Assembly: GCF_006265175.1 (NCBI RefSeq)
Contig: NZ_VDCQ01000013.1
Location: 62,001 to 126,000, forward strand
From: Paenibacillus hemerocallicola
GTDB taxonomy: Bacteria; Bacillota; Bacilli; Paenibacillales; NBRC-103111
Direction: 5' to 3'
DNA: 64,000 nt
Position numbers and translations under genes: made by a program. Numbering within the stretch: the stretch's first letter is position 1; each line of letters opens with the position of its first letter. Under the pieces are notes generated by a model. The model saw nothing but the letters and a program-made list of their open reading frames with translations. It had not been told where the DNA came from and did no database searches. Shown piece after piece: positions 18,121 to 27,040 of this stretch.

Positions 18121-19512
18121 ATGAAGCAAAAACCTAATATTTTATTTATTCAGGCTGACCAGCACCGCTATGATTGCGTGGGACGAAGTGCGGATTATCC
18201 GGTACAAACACCCAATTTGGATCGTTTGGCAGCGGAGGGAGCCTGGTTCAATGAGGCATATACGCCCATTCCGACTTGTTGCCCGGCAAGGCAGGCGTTA
18301 TTGAACGGTCGCCGACCGGAAAGTTTCGGCGCATTATGGAACTATGACAACGGGCTGCCGATCCCGGCCCTCTCTCCGGCTGAATACAGTTGGCCGAGAG
18401 AATTGCAGCAGAGCGGATATCGCACAGCTTACTTCGGGAAGTGGCACGTAAATCCGAATCACGGACCGGAGGAATATGGATTTGAGCATGTGGTACTGGA
18501 TCAGGAACATAATCGCTTTATTCAAGATAAATACGGGAAGCTTACGTATTCCAACGGTTTTTTTGGCGAACCTAGCCCGGTTCCGCTTGAGGATACCCAT
18601 ACCCATTACATGACAGCCAAATGTGTGGAGTGGTTGAAGGAGGCCAGCATTAGTGACGAGCCGTGGCACGTCCGGCTTGACTTCCATGCTCCGCATTTGC
18701 CTTGTCGGCCGGCAGAACCGTTCGCTTCGATGTACAAACCGGAGGAAATCCCGATGTGGCGAAGCTTTGGCGAAACTTTCGACAATAAGCCGTATATACA
18801 GAAGCAGATGCTGCGCAACTGGAATATTGAGCATTATACATGGGAAGATTGGACGCGAACTGTCGCGCTTTATTACGGTTTTGTCAGCCAGGTGGACCAT
18901 GCCGTTGGCCTGGTTTTGGAAATGCTCGATGAAGCGGGACTCCGCGAGAATACGATCGTCGTATATACCTCGGACCACGGGGATATGTGCGGCGGCCATC
19001 GTATGCTGGATAAGCATTATGTCCTGTATGACGATGTAGTCAAAGTTCCGCTTATCGTTCGTTGGCCGGGGGTTATCGACGGGAATACGATCTGCGATCA
19101 ATTCGTATACAATATGCTCGACTTGCCGCCGACATTGCTGGAAGCGGCAGATCTTCAAGTGCCTGCTTTTATGCAAGGTCAATCTTTGTTGCCGCTGTTC
19201 CGCAATGATATCTCCGAGCCTTGGCGCGAATACGTCATGTCAACCTTTAACGGGCAACAATTCGGCTTGTACATCCAACGGATGTTAAGAACCAAACATT
19301 GGAAATATATATGGAATCCGACGGATGTCGATGAATTGTACGATTTGACTCACGATCCCGAAGAATTGCATAACCGCATTCATGACCGGACTTTAGCGGA
19401 TGTAATAAAGGATTTTCGCAAAAATCTATATGAAGAGCTTAAAAGAGTTGGGGACAAGTCAGCGGATGGGCAGTGGCTTCGACGGCAACTGATAGGCGGC
19501 GAAAAATATTAA
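18121..19512 (+). CDS. Sulfatase, Cys-type (S1 family), module 1
   Basis: A 463-residue arylsulfatase-superfamily protein with no signal peptide. The formylglycine site is Cys53 in TCCPARQALLNGR (C-x-P-x-R), to be oxidised after translation. Metal and active-site elements include QADQHRYDC near the N-terminus, GKWH around residue 108, HAPHLP, and the TSDHGDMCGGH motif. The C-terminus has TKHWKYIWNP and DELYDLTHDPEE as in polysaccharide sulfatases. It would hydrolyse a sulfate ester on an imported oligosaccharide. It lies 32 bases after the SBP and 29 before the GH106-like gene. Substrate position is unknown; phosphonate hydrolase relatives cannot be fully excluded. Confidence 0.92.
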   Translation: MKQKPNILFIQADQHRYDCVGRSADYPVQTPNLDRLAAEGAWFNEAYTPIPTCCPARQALLNGRRPESFGALWNYDNGLPIPALSPAEYSWPRELQQSGYRTAYFGKWHVNPNHGPEEYGFEHVVLDQEHNRFIQDKYGKLTYSNGFFGEPSPVPLEDTHTHYMTAKCVEWLKEASISDEPWHVRLDFHAPHLPCRPAEPFASMYKPEEIPMWRSFGETFDNKPYIQKQMLRNWNIEHYTWEDWTRTVALYYGFVSQVDHAVGLVLEMLDEAGLRENTIVVYTSDHGDMCGGHRMLDKHYVLYDDVVKVPLIVRWPGVIDGNTICDQFVYNMLDLPPTLLEAADLQVPAFMQGQSLLPLFRNDISEPWREYVMSTFNGQQFGLYIQRMLRTKHWKYIWNPTDVDELYDLTHDPEELHNRIHDRTLADVIKDFRKNLYEELKRVGDKSADGQWLRRQLIGGEKY

Positions 19513-19541
19513 ATATGGCCCGGGGCTGAGAGGAGCTTAGT

Positions 19542-22500
19542 ATGTCTAATAAATACGAACTTTTTTTAAATCCTACATCGGAATTCAAGGGCAAGCCGCT
19601 CTGGGCGTGGAACGGTAAATTGAATAAAGAAGAATTGATTCGACAAATACATACATTCAAGGAAATGGGCTTCGGCGGCTTCTTCATGCATTCGCGCACC
19701 GGACTCGCTACGGAATATCTCGGTGAAGAATGGTTTGAATTGATCAATGCATGCGCAGAGGAAGCAGAAAAACTAGGTTTGGAGGCTTGGCTCTACGATG
19801 AGGACCGCTGGCCGAGCGGGACGGCCGGCGGTATGGTTACGACGGAGCCGAAGTATAGACTGAAATTTATTCGATTGCGGACGATTCAGGCTGACGAATT
19901 TGCTTGGAGCGAGGACATAATCGCCGCATTTGTGTGCGATCTGGACGGGGTATCGTATACTCACTGCAGACGGTTGCGATTCGGTGAGCTGGACGCAGAT
20001 ACCTATGGGCGGACGATTCTCGCATTCCATATTAGCGAAATGGATAAAAGCGATTTTTATAATGGCGCAACTTATGTGGACACGATGAATAGAGAAGCGA
20101 CAGAAGCTTTTTTGCGCATGACGCATGAAAAGTATAAGCAATATTGCGGCCATCGATTCGGAAAAAGCATCAAAGGCATATTCATCGACGAGCCTCACCG
20201 CGGTTCTCTTCTGGACGGATTTGGGATTACCAATGAAGGCAAGGAGTGGCATCTTCCCTGGACCTATGAGCTGTTTGACCGCTTCCGGGAACAATATGGG
20301 TATGACCTGATCGAACGTCTCCCGGAGCTTTTTTTGCAACATGAAGGTCGGTCGGTATCCCAAGTGAAATGGCAATATACAGAGCTTGTGCTGCAGTTGT
20401 TTTTGGCAAATTTTGCAGCCCCGGTTCAGGAATGGTGTACGCAAAACAAGCTGATTCTTACCGGACATGTGCTGCATGAAGACAGTCTGTCCTCACAAAC
20501 GGCGATGATCGGCTCCGTGATGCGCTATTATGAATATATGGACAATCCGGGGATCGACATTTTAACGGAAGGTAACCGCTGTTATTGGGTTGCCAAGCAG
20601 TTGTCCTCGGCCGCAAGACAACTCGGAAAGCGATGGCTGCTTTCAGAACTGTACGGCTGCACAGGATGGCAAATGTCATTTGAAAGCCATAAAGCGGTTG
20701 GTGACTGGCAAACGCTATTCGGCATCAATGTACGCTGTCATCATCACTCTTGGTTTACGATGGCAGGCGAATCGAAGCGGGATTTTCCCGGAAGTATCTC
20801 GCATCAGTCGACATGGTGGAAAGATTACAAATACGTAGAAACTTATTTTTCCCGCATGGGTGTCGTGCTGGATCAAAGTACGTCGGTTTGCGATATTGTT
20901 GTCCTCCATCCGGCGGAAAGCGTCTGGTGTCAAATTTATCCCGGCTGGTCCAGCAGATTAAGTGCAACAGGCGAGGAAGTCCGGAAGTTGGAGCGTCAAT
21001 TTCGAGAAACGTTCCATTGGTTGGCCGAAGCGCAGATCGATTTCGATTACGGTGATGAAGGGATGATTGCGGATAAATGCCGCATCGGTAAAGATGGTGA
21101 CGGAAGGCCCTTGTTTATCGTCGGGGAAGCGGCGTACAAGGCGGTCGTCGTGAGCGGAATGTTAACGATGCGGTCGAGTACGCTTGCCCTTCTGGAGTTG
21201 TTCCGAGAGTCGGGAGGAACGATCATATTCGCAGGCGAACCTCCGCAGTATATCGACGCGGTATCCTCTCAGGAGTGCGCGCAATTGTCTGCGCAATCGG
21301 TGCGAGGGCCGCATGAACGTGAATTTCTTGTACATGCATGCGGCTCCTTCCGTTATGTACAGGTGTTGGAGCGAAACACGGGGCTGGCGCTGACGAATAT
21401 ATTTTGCCAGGTGCGGCGAAACGGCGATGATTTCTTTGTCATGCTGTTGAATGTAAGTACTGAGGAAGCATACGATGACGTGCTCGTGCACGTTCGATAT
21501 GAGGGCGAGGTCGAGGAATGGATGTGCGCTACGGGGGAGCGCCAAAAACCTTGCACCCGGCAAATGGACGGCGGATTGGAAATAATCACCCGATTTCCAC
21601 CTTCCGGTGAACGTATATATCGCATCTGCCGCAAAGCCGCCGATCATCTGCCTGTACAGCTGGCGTATGATGATGTTGCCGAGGTTTCCGTTCAAGGTCC
21701 TTATGAATATCGACTGAGCGAGCCGAATGTGTGCGTGCTGGATATGGCGTCCTACCAGTTGAATGGAGGGGAGTGGAAGTCTGAGGCGGAGATCTTGCAA
21801 GTGGATCGGAGTATCCGGAGAACGATGGGATTTACGTTACGTGGACGCACTATGGTGCAGCCGTGGTTTGCGAATAAATATAAAAAAAATGAAGCTGAAG
21901 ACGTCGGAAGAGTTAATCTTCGGTTTGAATTTGTCGTGGAATCGCTGCCCACGACGCCGCTGCAACTTATCATGGAAAAGCCGGAACATGTTGATCTATT
22001 TATTAACGGGAACCGCTTGCCCTCTACGGCAAGCATAGGCAACTGGATTGATTCGTGCTTCGAAATATTGGAGTTTCCTTTCGAATTGCTGAGGATCGGA
22101 GAAAACCGGATAGAGCTCGGACTGGACTATCACCAAAACACCGATTTGGAGGCCATTTATTTAACCGGTCAATTCGGAATCAGATTGGAAGGCTCGCGGA
22201 AAATAATGACCTCACTTCCGGAAACATTGGAAAGCGGAGACTTGGTCGATCAAGGTTTTCCTTTTTATAGCGGCTCGGTCATATACAAGCTGCCCGGAAC
22301 AACAGATTTACATCCTGAAGCCGCAATTCATGGTGATCCGGATTCTGCGCGCCTGCACCTTAAATTTCCTTCATTCGAGGCAGCGCTTGTCAAAGTACAT
22401 AGCGGTACGAATTTTCCGCAAATCGTTGCCTGGCAGCCTTATGAGACGGATATCACGGAATGGGTGCAGTCGGGCAAAACGATAGAAATCGAAGCGGTTC

Positions 22501-22670
22501 TGACGCGGCGAAACACCTTCGGTCCGCTGCATCTCAATCCTGTTTATAGCAATGCCTACAGCCCGGATCATTTTGTGATGGAAGGAGACCGTTTCTCGGA
22601 GGAATATAAGCTGGTTCCGTCGGGATTGTTGGAACCTCCGCGGTTAGTGCTGCGCAAATTACAACACTAA
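19542..22670 (+). CDS. GH106-like alpha-L-rhamnosidase candidate
   Basis: A 1042-residue protein without signal peptide. It opens with KPLWAWNGKLNKEELIRQI and GFGGFFMHSRTGL, followed by LGLEAWLYDEDRWPSG. This combination is typical of the large glycosidases grouped with GH106 (Glyco_hydro_106). A TIM-like barrel is expected in the first 450 residues, with FIDEPHRGS and LLSELYGCTGWQMSFE as likely catalytic-region segments. Beta-sandwich domains fill the C-terminal half, one resembling a galactose-binding fold (YLTGQFGIRLEG). GAGAGGAGC precedes the ATG. Rhamnosidase activity is inferred from family and neighbourhood; other alpha-L-glycosidase activities are possible. It ends module 1 before a terminator. 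Confidence 0.68.
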   Translation: MSNKYELFLNPTSEFKGKPLWAWNGKLNKEELIRQIHTFKEMGFGGFFMHSRTGLATEYLGEEWFELINACAEEAEKLGLEAWLYDEDRWPSGTAGGMVTTEPKYRLKFIRLRTIQADEFAWSEDIIAAFVCDLDGVSYTHCRRLRFGELDADTYGRTILAFHISEMDKSDFYNGATYVDTMNREATEAFLRMTHEKYKQYCGHRFGKSIKGIFIDEPHRGSLLDGFGITNEGKEWHLPWTYELFDRFREQYGYDLIERLPELFLQHEGRSVSQVKWQYTELVLQLFLANFAAPVQEWCTQNKLILTGHVLHEDSLSSQTAMIGSVMRYYEYMDNPGIDILTEGNRCYWVAKQLSSAARQLGKRWLLSELYGCTGWQMSFESHKAVGDWQTLFGINVRCHHHSWFTMAGESKRDFPGSISHQSTWWKDYKYVETYFSRMGVVLDQSTSVCDIVVLHPAESVWCQIYPGWSSRLSATGEEVRKLERQFRETFHWLAEAQIDFDYGDEGMIADKCRIGKDGDGRPLFIVGEAAYKAVVVSGMLTMRSSTLALLELFRESGGTIIFAGEPPQYIDAVSSQECAQLSAQSVRGPHEREFLVHACGSFRYVQVLERNTGLALTNIFCQVRRNGDDFFVMLLNVSTEEAYDDVLVHVRYEGEVEEWMCATGERQKPCTRQMDGGLEIITRFPPSGERIYRICRKAADHLPVQLAYDDVAEVSVQGPYEYRLSEPNVCVLDMASYQLNGGEWKSEAEILQVDRSIRRTMGFTLRGRTMVQPWFANKYKKNEAEDVGRVNLRFEFVVESLPTTPLQLIMEKPEHVDLFINGNRLPSTASIGNWIDSCFEILEFPFELLRIGENRIELGLDYHQNTDLEAIYLTGQFGIRLEGSRKIMTSLPETLESGDLVDQGFPFYSGSVIYKLPGTTDLHPEAAIHGDPDSARLHLKFPSFEAALVKVHSGTNFPQIVAWQPYETDITEWVQSGKTIEIEAVLTRRNTFGPLHLNPVYSNAYSPDHFVMEGDRFSEEYKLVPSGLLEPPRLVLRKLQH

Positions 22671-22690
22671 ACCTTTACAAATTATATTGG

Positions 22691-22719
22691 AGGACGGCGT
22701 AACGCAGCCGTTCTTTTTG
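22691..22719 (+). terminator. Rho-independent terminator closing module 1
   Basis: AGGACGGC pairs with GCCGTTCT (one wobble pair) around a short loop, followed by a short T run. Confidence 0.75.
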
Positions 22720-22833
22720 TTCTCTCTTATATGCGCGCCACCAATAAAAAATTTCGTGACTGTTACTGCAGACAACGGTGCTATTCCATAAAGGTTGCAG
22801 TCGAAAGTCAACTGCTTTGTCTGCGTCAATATT

Positions 22834-22891
22834 CTATGATTTTTAGCCAATATACTTTGATGTAATTCGCATGCAAAACGATTACAATTAA
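22834..22891. promoter_or_regulatory. Shared promoter/operator-like block, copy B
   Basis: Gapless counterpart of 12465-12522. It stands in the gap after module 1, upstream of a decayed gene start at 23040, not directly in front of a living gene. Confidence 0.65.
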
Positions 22892-23039
22892 GACGTTATT
22901 TCCGATCGGAATATATTGAATTATGTTTGGTTTGGAAGTTATGGATTGCCCGTAAGTGGCTTGCCGACATAGGGTGGTAATCATTATTTATCGAATGGCC
23001 GACACCATAATCCAAAAAAGGAGAGATGTTTATTTATCC

Positions 23040-23219
23040 GTGAAAACAAAAAAATCGCATTCGTTTTTGTCCTCCTATCGATCATTACATCCAATCGCGG
23101 AGGAAACATCGCATGGAACATCGCAACGCATCCTAATCCGGAAAATACCGCTACAGCATGAGCGCGGTATCGCCGAACGGCAAAACTACGGGGCGTGCTC
23201 TTGCCTCTAAGATTGACAA
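23040..23219 (+). pseudogene. Decayed gene remnant downstream of operator copy B
   Basis: From GTG 23040 (an AAAAGGAG stretch lies about 16 bases before) the reading becomes coherent if one A is added to the A7 run near 23047. It then gives IAFVFVLLSIITSNRGGNI, followed by AWNIATHPNPE. A second A added near 23145 continues with KYRYSMSAVSPNGKTTGRAL. The 3' part is overrun by the end of AraC 2. The opening looks like a hydrophobic export signal and the rest like a secreted protein. The family is not recognised. Confidence 0.45.
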
Positions 23220-24098
23220 TCAGGGGCGCGCGGTATGCCATTTTTTACGAAAGGCGAGCGGGGTCAACTCGACCCGGGTTTTGAACAAGTTAATGAAATG
23301 GCTGACGTTGTCGATGCCGACGCTGCCCGCGATTTCTTCAACCGAGGCGTTGGTGTGCTTTAGCCATTCTTTGGCTTTATTGATCCGGAGGTTAATGATG
23401 TATTCCTTGGGAGTATACCCGATAACCTTTTTGAACTCTTTGGACAGATGATATTTATTGACCGCAAACAGTTCCGCCAGACGGTCAAGTCGAATATCTT
23501 CATTATAATGCTTGTCCAAATAATCGATCATCGGCGGCAGGAAAGCGGGAGAAACATCGAAATCCGGATAAGGCTTATAGGCGGTCAACAAAATCTCTGT
23601 CAGTAAATCGACCAAGATTTTGGAACTCAGCGCTTCCGTGCGGTAATCTTTTTGGCTTTGAAGCCGGATCAACTGCAGCAACAGATCGGGAATCGGTGAC
23701 TGTACATTCATCGAACGAACGTGGTCCGAGCCCTTGGCGAACTGCTCGTAATAGCCGCGGCTCGTTGCGCCGTTGATATGCACCCAGTAGATTTCCCATA
23801 GGTTGTGTTGATCGGTCGCATAGTGATGGCGCTCCTCGCAATCGATAAAAAACAATTGGCCCGGTCCCAGCGTATGCGAGCGATTCCGGTAGTTCAAATA
23901 TCCTTTACCAGCAACGGTGTAGACAATCAGGTAAGAGTTCAAGTGCTCCCGTTCCGTAAAATAGCCGGGCAGCGTTTGAAAGTGACCGATTTCCTGAACG
24001 TAAAAAAAGGTCGACCTCGCGGTTCTGCTTGGTGTCGAGATGAGACGTACGGACTGATCGGTCCAATGGCAGGCAAAGCTTTCTTTGAATGTACCCAT
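23220..24098 (-). CDS. AraC-family transcriptional regulator 2
   Basis: A 292-residue paralogue of the regulator at 11564-12442, divergent from the second sulfatase-SBP operon. ATG (MGTFKESFACHW) follows TGAGGTGAT. The same sensor half (YLIVYTVAGKGYLNYRNRSH, GQLFFIDCEERHHY) and two helix-turn-helix units (LDRLAELFAVNKYHLSKEF; VEEIAGSVGIDNVSHFINLFK) are present. The DNA-recognition helices are almost identical in the two proteins, so they probably read the same operator. The intergenic region to 24197 keeps the flanks of the module 1 region but not its 58-base core. Confidence 0.9.
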   Translation of the reverse strand: MGTFKESFACHWTDQSVRLISTPSRTARSTFFYVQEIGHFQTLPGYFTEREHLNSYLIVYTVAGKGYLNYRNRSHTLGPGQLFFIDCEERHHYATDQHNLWEIYWVHINGATSRGYYEQFAKGSDHVRSMNVQSPIPDLLLQLIRLQSQKDYRTEALSSKILVDLLTEILLTAYKPYPDFDVSPAFLPPMIDYLDKHYNEDIRLDRLAELFAVNKYHLSKEFKKVIGYTPKEYIINLRINKAKEWLKHTNASVEEIAGSVGIDNVSHFINLFKTRVELTPLAFRKKWHTARP

Positions 24099-24196
24099 AC
24101 CTGATCACCTCATGGGATAAATAATAGTATTTACATCGAATTAGTTGGTTATAGATGTTGGAATTTATTATTTCATATTTTGAGGGGAGCGTAAAG

Positions 24197-25645
24197 ATGT
24201 CTTTCTTACGAGAACAGATGAGTATGCCAAGCCAAACGAACAAGCCGAACATCGTCTATGTCATGACCGATCAGATGCGGGCGACAGCCATGGGGTGCGC
24301 CGGCGTAGAGCAGGTGCGGACGCCGACGCTAGACCATTTTGCCTCAGAAGGAACGCGGTTTACCCGGGCGATCTCCAATTCCCCGGCCTGCTGCCCCGCA
24401 AGGGCCACCCTATGGACGGGCATGCATACGAGCGAGCACCATGTCGTCAGCAATGACATCCAGTTAAGAACAGACGTTAAGTCGTTTGCCCAAAGCTTGA
24501 ATGATATCGGGTATAAATGCGGATATATCGGCAAATGGCATCTGGACAACAACGATCGAGGCATATACGTGCCTCCCGGACCGCGGCGTCAAGGATTTGA
24601 CGATTATTGGGCGGCCTACAATTGCAATCATTTGTATTTCGACGGCTACTACTATGTGGACGACAATCCCGACCCGGTGTGGATCGACGGTTACGAGCCG
24701 ATGGCACAAACCCGGTTGGCGGTGGATTACATTCACCGAAAAGCCGGCGAGGAAGAGCCGTTTTTTCTGGTAGTATCCTGGGGACCGCCCCATGACCCTT
24801 ACCGGGAAGTACCACAGCGATACTTGGATCTGTATCCGGAGGAGAGCTTGCAGCTCAAAGCAAACGTAGGCGACAAGGTGAATCGCAAGCACATTTCCGG
24901 CTATTACGCGCATATGACCGCTTTGGACGAATGCTTTGCGGACATTTTGGAAGGGATCGAGGATGCAGGTATCCGGGAGAATACGATCGTTGTCTTTACC
25001 AGCGATCACGGGGACATGTTATACAGCCAGAACGAAATCCATAAAAGCAAGCCGTGGATCGAGTCGATTAACATTCCGCTGATTATGCGTTGGCCGTCCA
25101 GGATCGCCGACGGTCGTGTGACGGACGGACCGATCAGCATTGTCGACATGATGCCGACGCTGTTGTCTTTGTGTGGAGCTGACATTCCCCATACCGTACA
25201 AGGAAAAGATTTGTCCGCTTATGTCCTTGGAGACGAGACCGCTGCCCAGGAAACTGTATTTATCAATCAGCCGATCGTGCCCGATATATTCACCCACTAT
25301 GAATGGCGCGGCGTCGTGACACGCACGCATACTTACGCGAGCATGCGCCGCAAGCCCTGGATTCTTTACGACGACAAGCGGGACCCCGATCAGTTGAGGA
25401 ACCTGGTCGATCTGCCGGAAAGCGAAGATCAGCAAGCCAGTATGGAACGTTTGATGCAGCACTGGCTGGAGAAACTTAACGATCCGTTCGAAGATTCCGA
25501 TGAAGTGTCGGCGAAATACTACAAAGGCTCGAAGAACGGAATTATGCCCATTTTCGAAAATGAAACGGTCAGCGTGACAAAGCGGCTTCGCAGGCAAACC
25601 AGAAAGCAGCTGCTTGATGCGGCGAACCCAACCAATCGGACGTGA
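24197..25645 (+). CDS. Sulfatase, Cys-type (S1 family), module 2 first gene
   Basis: A 482-residue sulfatase. ATG 24197 (MSFLREQ) is preceded by GAGGGGAG; its leader and first three codons resemble those of the isomerase gene, pointing to duplication of the 5' region. Formylglycine would form at Cys65 in ACCPARATLWTG. Other motifs: VMTDQMRATAMGC, GYIGKWHLD, WGPPHDPY, and TSDHGDMLYSQNEIHKSKPW, where Gln-Asn follow the usual HGDM segment. No signal peptide, so probably intracellular. It precedes the SBP by 19 bases and begins module 2. The sulfated sugar is not known. Confidence 0.92.
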   Translation: MSFLREQMSMPSQTNKPNIVYVMTDQMRATAMGCAGVEQVRTPTLDHFASEGTRFTRAISNSPACCPARATLWTGMHTSEHHVVSNDIQLRTDVKSFAQSLNDIGYKCGYIGKWHLDNNDRGIYVPPGPRRQGFDDYWAAYNCNHLYFDGYYYVDDNPDPVWIDGYEPMAQTRLAVDYIHRKAGEEEPFFLVVSWGPPHDPYREVPQRYLDLYPEESLQLKANVGDKVNRKHISGYYAHMTALDECFADILEGIEDAGIRENTIVVFTSDHGDMLYSQNEIHKSKPWIESINIPLIMRWPSRIADGRVTDGPISIVDMMPTLLSLCGADIPHTVQGKDLSAYVLGDETAAQETVFINQPIVPDIFTHYEWRGVVTRTHTYASMRRKPWILYDDKRDPDQLRNLVDLPESEDQQASMERLMQHWLEKLNDPFEDSDEVSAKYYKGSKNGIMPIFENETVSVTKRLRRQTRKQLLDAANPTNRT

Positions 25646-25664
25646 TCTCAGGAGGATTTTATTC

Positions 25665-26957
25665 ATGAAACGGACAACCAGCTTCTCGACCCCCCTTGCC
25701 AGGACGGCACTTTTGTTAAGTATCGCCCTCCTGTTCGGCTGCAGCAATCAGGCGGGCAGCCAGCCCGAAAGCCCCAAGCCGGCCGAGGCGACCGCCCAGA
25801 AAGAAGAAAAGAAGGAGCCTGTTACGCTGCGTATGGTTTGGACCGGCACACAGCAATCCGTCGAAGAGTCGATTTTGAACAACCCGATTGTAAAGGAAAA
25901 GTTTGCTCATGTCACATTTGAATACTATCAGACCGGAGAGCTGGAGAAATTGATTGCGACGGGCGTAACCCCCGACTTCATTAACGTGACAGACTCCTAT
26001 TTGCCCAAGATAGAAGAAGTCGGGCTCGTTGGTGATCTGAACGATTTGTTGAAGAAATCCAAGTATGATCTGAGCAAGTTTCCTTCGTACTGGATCGACA
26101 AGCTGAAAGCGTTCAGCGTTAAAGGAGAGCTGTGGGCCGTTCCTCAGGAGGTGCCGGAAAACGCCAATGCGGCGGTAACTCCCTATGTGCTCGTTTACAA
26201 TAAAGACATTTTCGATAAATTCGCAGTTCCATATCCGACCGATAAAATGACTTGGGACCAAGTGATCGAATTGGCCAAACGGTTCAATCGAAATGACGGC
26301 GGAACCCAGTACAGAGGGCTGCAAATTCAAAACTATGCCGATGTGGTGCTAGCGGCCAACAACCCGACCTATATTACGAAAGACGATCGCGTCGATTTGT
26401 CCGGGCAGAAGTGGCAGGATCATCTGCGTATCCTCAGGGCGGCTTATGAAGCCAACGGTAACTGGATGCCGTTTCCCGGCCAGATTGCCGATTGGACGAA
26501 GGAAGCGAATATCGCGATGTTTGCCGGTCACGCTGGCGCGCTGATTTTGAACCCGCAAAACTTTCCGGATATCAACTGGGATCTTGCGACATACCCGATC
26601 TTCCGAGATGGAAAGCTGGCGGTTCCCGGAGCCTTGGGCGTCTATGTGATTCCTTCGACAAGCAAGCATAAGGAACTGGTGCTGGAATTCATCAAGACAC
26701 TACAATCGCCGGAATTCAAAGCAAGCAAGCCGGACCAGTGGAAGAACGCCGTCTTATTGACGAAAAACGCGAAGGCGTATACAGGAATCCCCGAATCGCT
26801 GTATATTGCCAGCAAGTGGGATACGGTGGTAACAACGATTTTGCGAAAGAAGCTCGCTGAATTTTTGATATCGGGCAAGGATATCAACACGACCTTAAAT
26901 GAGACGCAAGAGGAAATTAAAAAATTCATCGATTCCAAGAAAATGGAGCAAAAGTAG
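25665..26957 (+). CDS. Lipoprotein solute-binding protein, ABC sugar type (module 2)
   Basis: A 430-residue SBP. ATG 25665 sits behind AGGAGG. The lipobox is LFGC, followed by SNQAGSQPES. It shares with the module 1 SBP the stretch EPVTLRMVWTG, KFAHVTFEY, VTPDFINV, FDKFAVPYP and nearly all of RVDLSGQKWQDHLRILRAAY. Differences cluster around the predicted cleft (QEVPENANAAVTPY against QIIPDNANSAVNPY), which could tune ligand choice. It lies between two sulfatases and lacks a permease partner nearby. Likely role: binding of the oligosaccharide on which this module acts. Confidence 0.9.
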   Translation: MKRTTSFSTPLARTALLLSIALLFGCSNQAGSQPESPKPAEATAQKEEKKEPVTLRMVWTGTQQSVEESILNNPIVKEKFAHVTFEYYQTGELEKLIATGVTPDFINVTDSYLPKIEEVGLVGDLNDLLKKSKYDLSKFPSYWIDKLKAFSVKGELWAVPQEVPENANAAVTPYVLVYNKDIFDKFAVPYPTDKMTWDQVIELAKRFNRNDGGTQYRGLQIQNYADVVLAANNPTYITKDDRVDLSGQKWQDHLRILRAAYEANGNWMPFPGQIADWTKEANIAMFAGHAGALILNPQNFPDINWDLATYPIFRDGKLAVPGALGVYVIPSTSKHKELVLEFIKTLQSPEFKASKPDQWKNAVLLTKNAKAYTGIPESLYIASKWDTVVTTILRKKLAEFLISGKDINTTLNETQEEIKKFIDSKKMEQK

Positions 26958-27040
26958 CGCAAAAACCGGTCGGTCAAGAGGAGAACCGCCCCTCTTGGCC
27001 CGCCGGAAGCATAACGACGATATCGGGAGAGAAGCCGCAT

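Noticed and set aside
23219-23305. tRNA or rRNA genes in the gaps
   Set aside because: No cloverleaf-like or ribosomal sequence was seen in any intergenic region read by eye; a tRNAscan run would be decisive.
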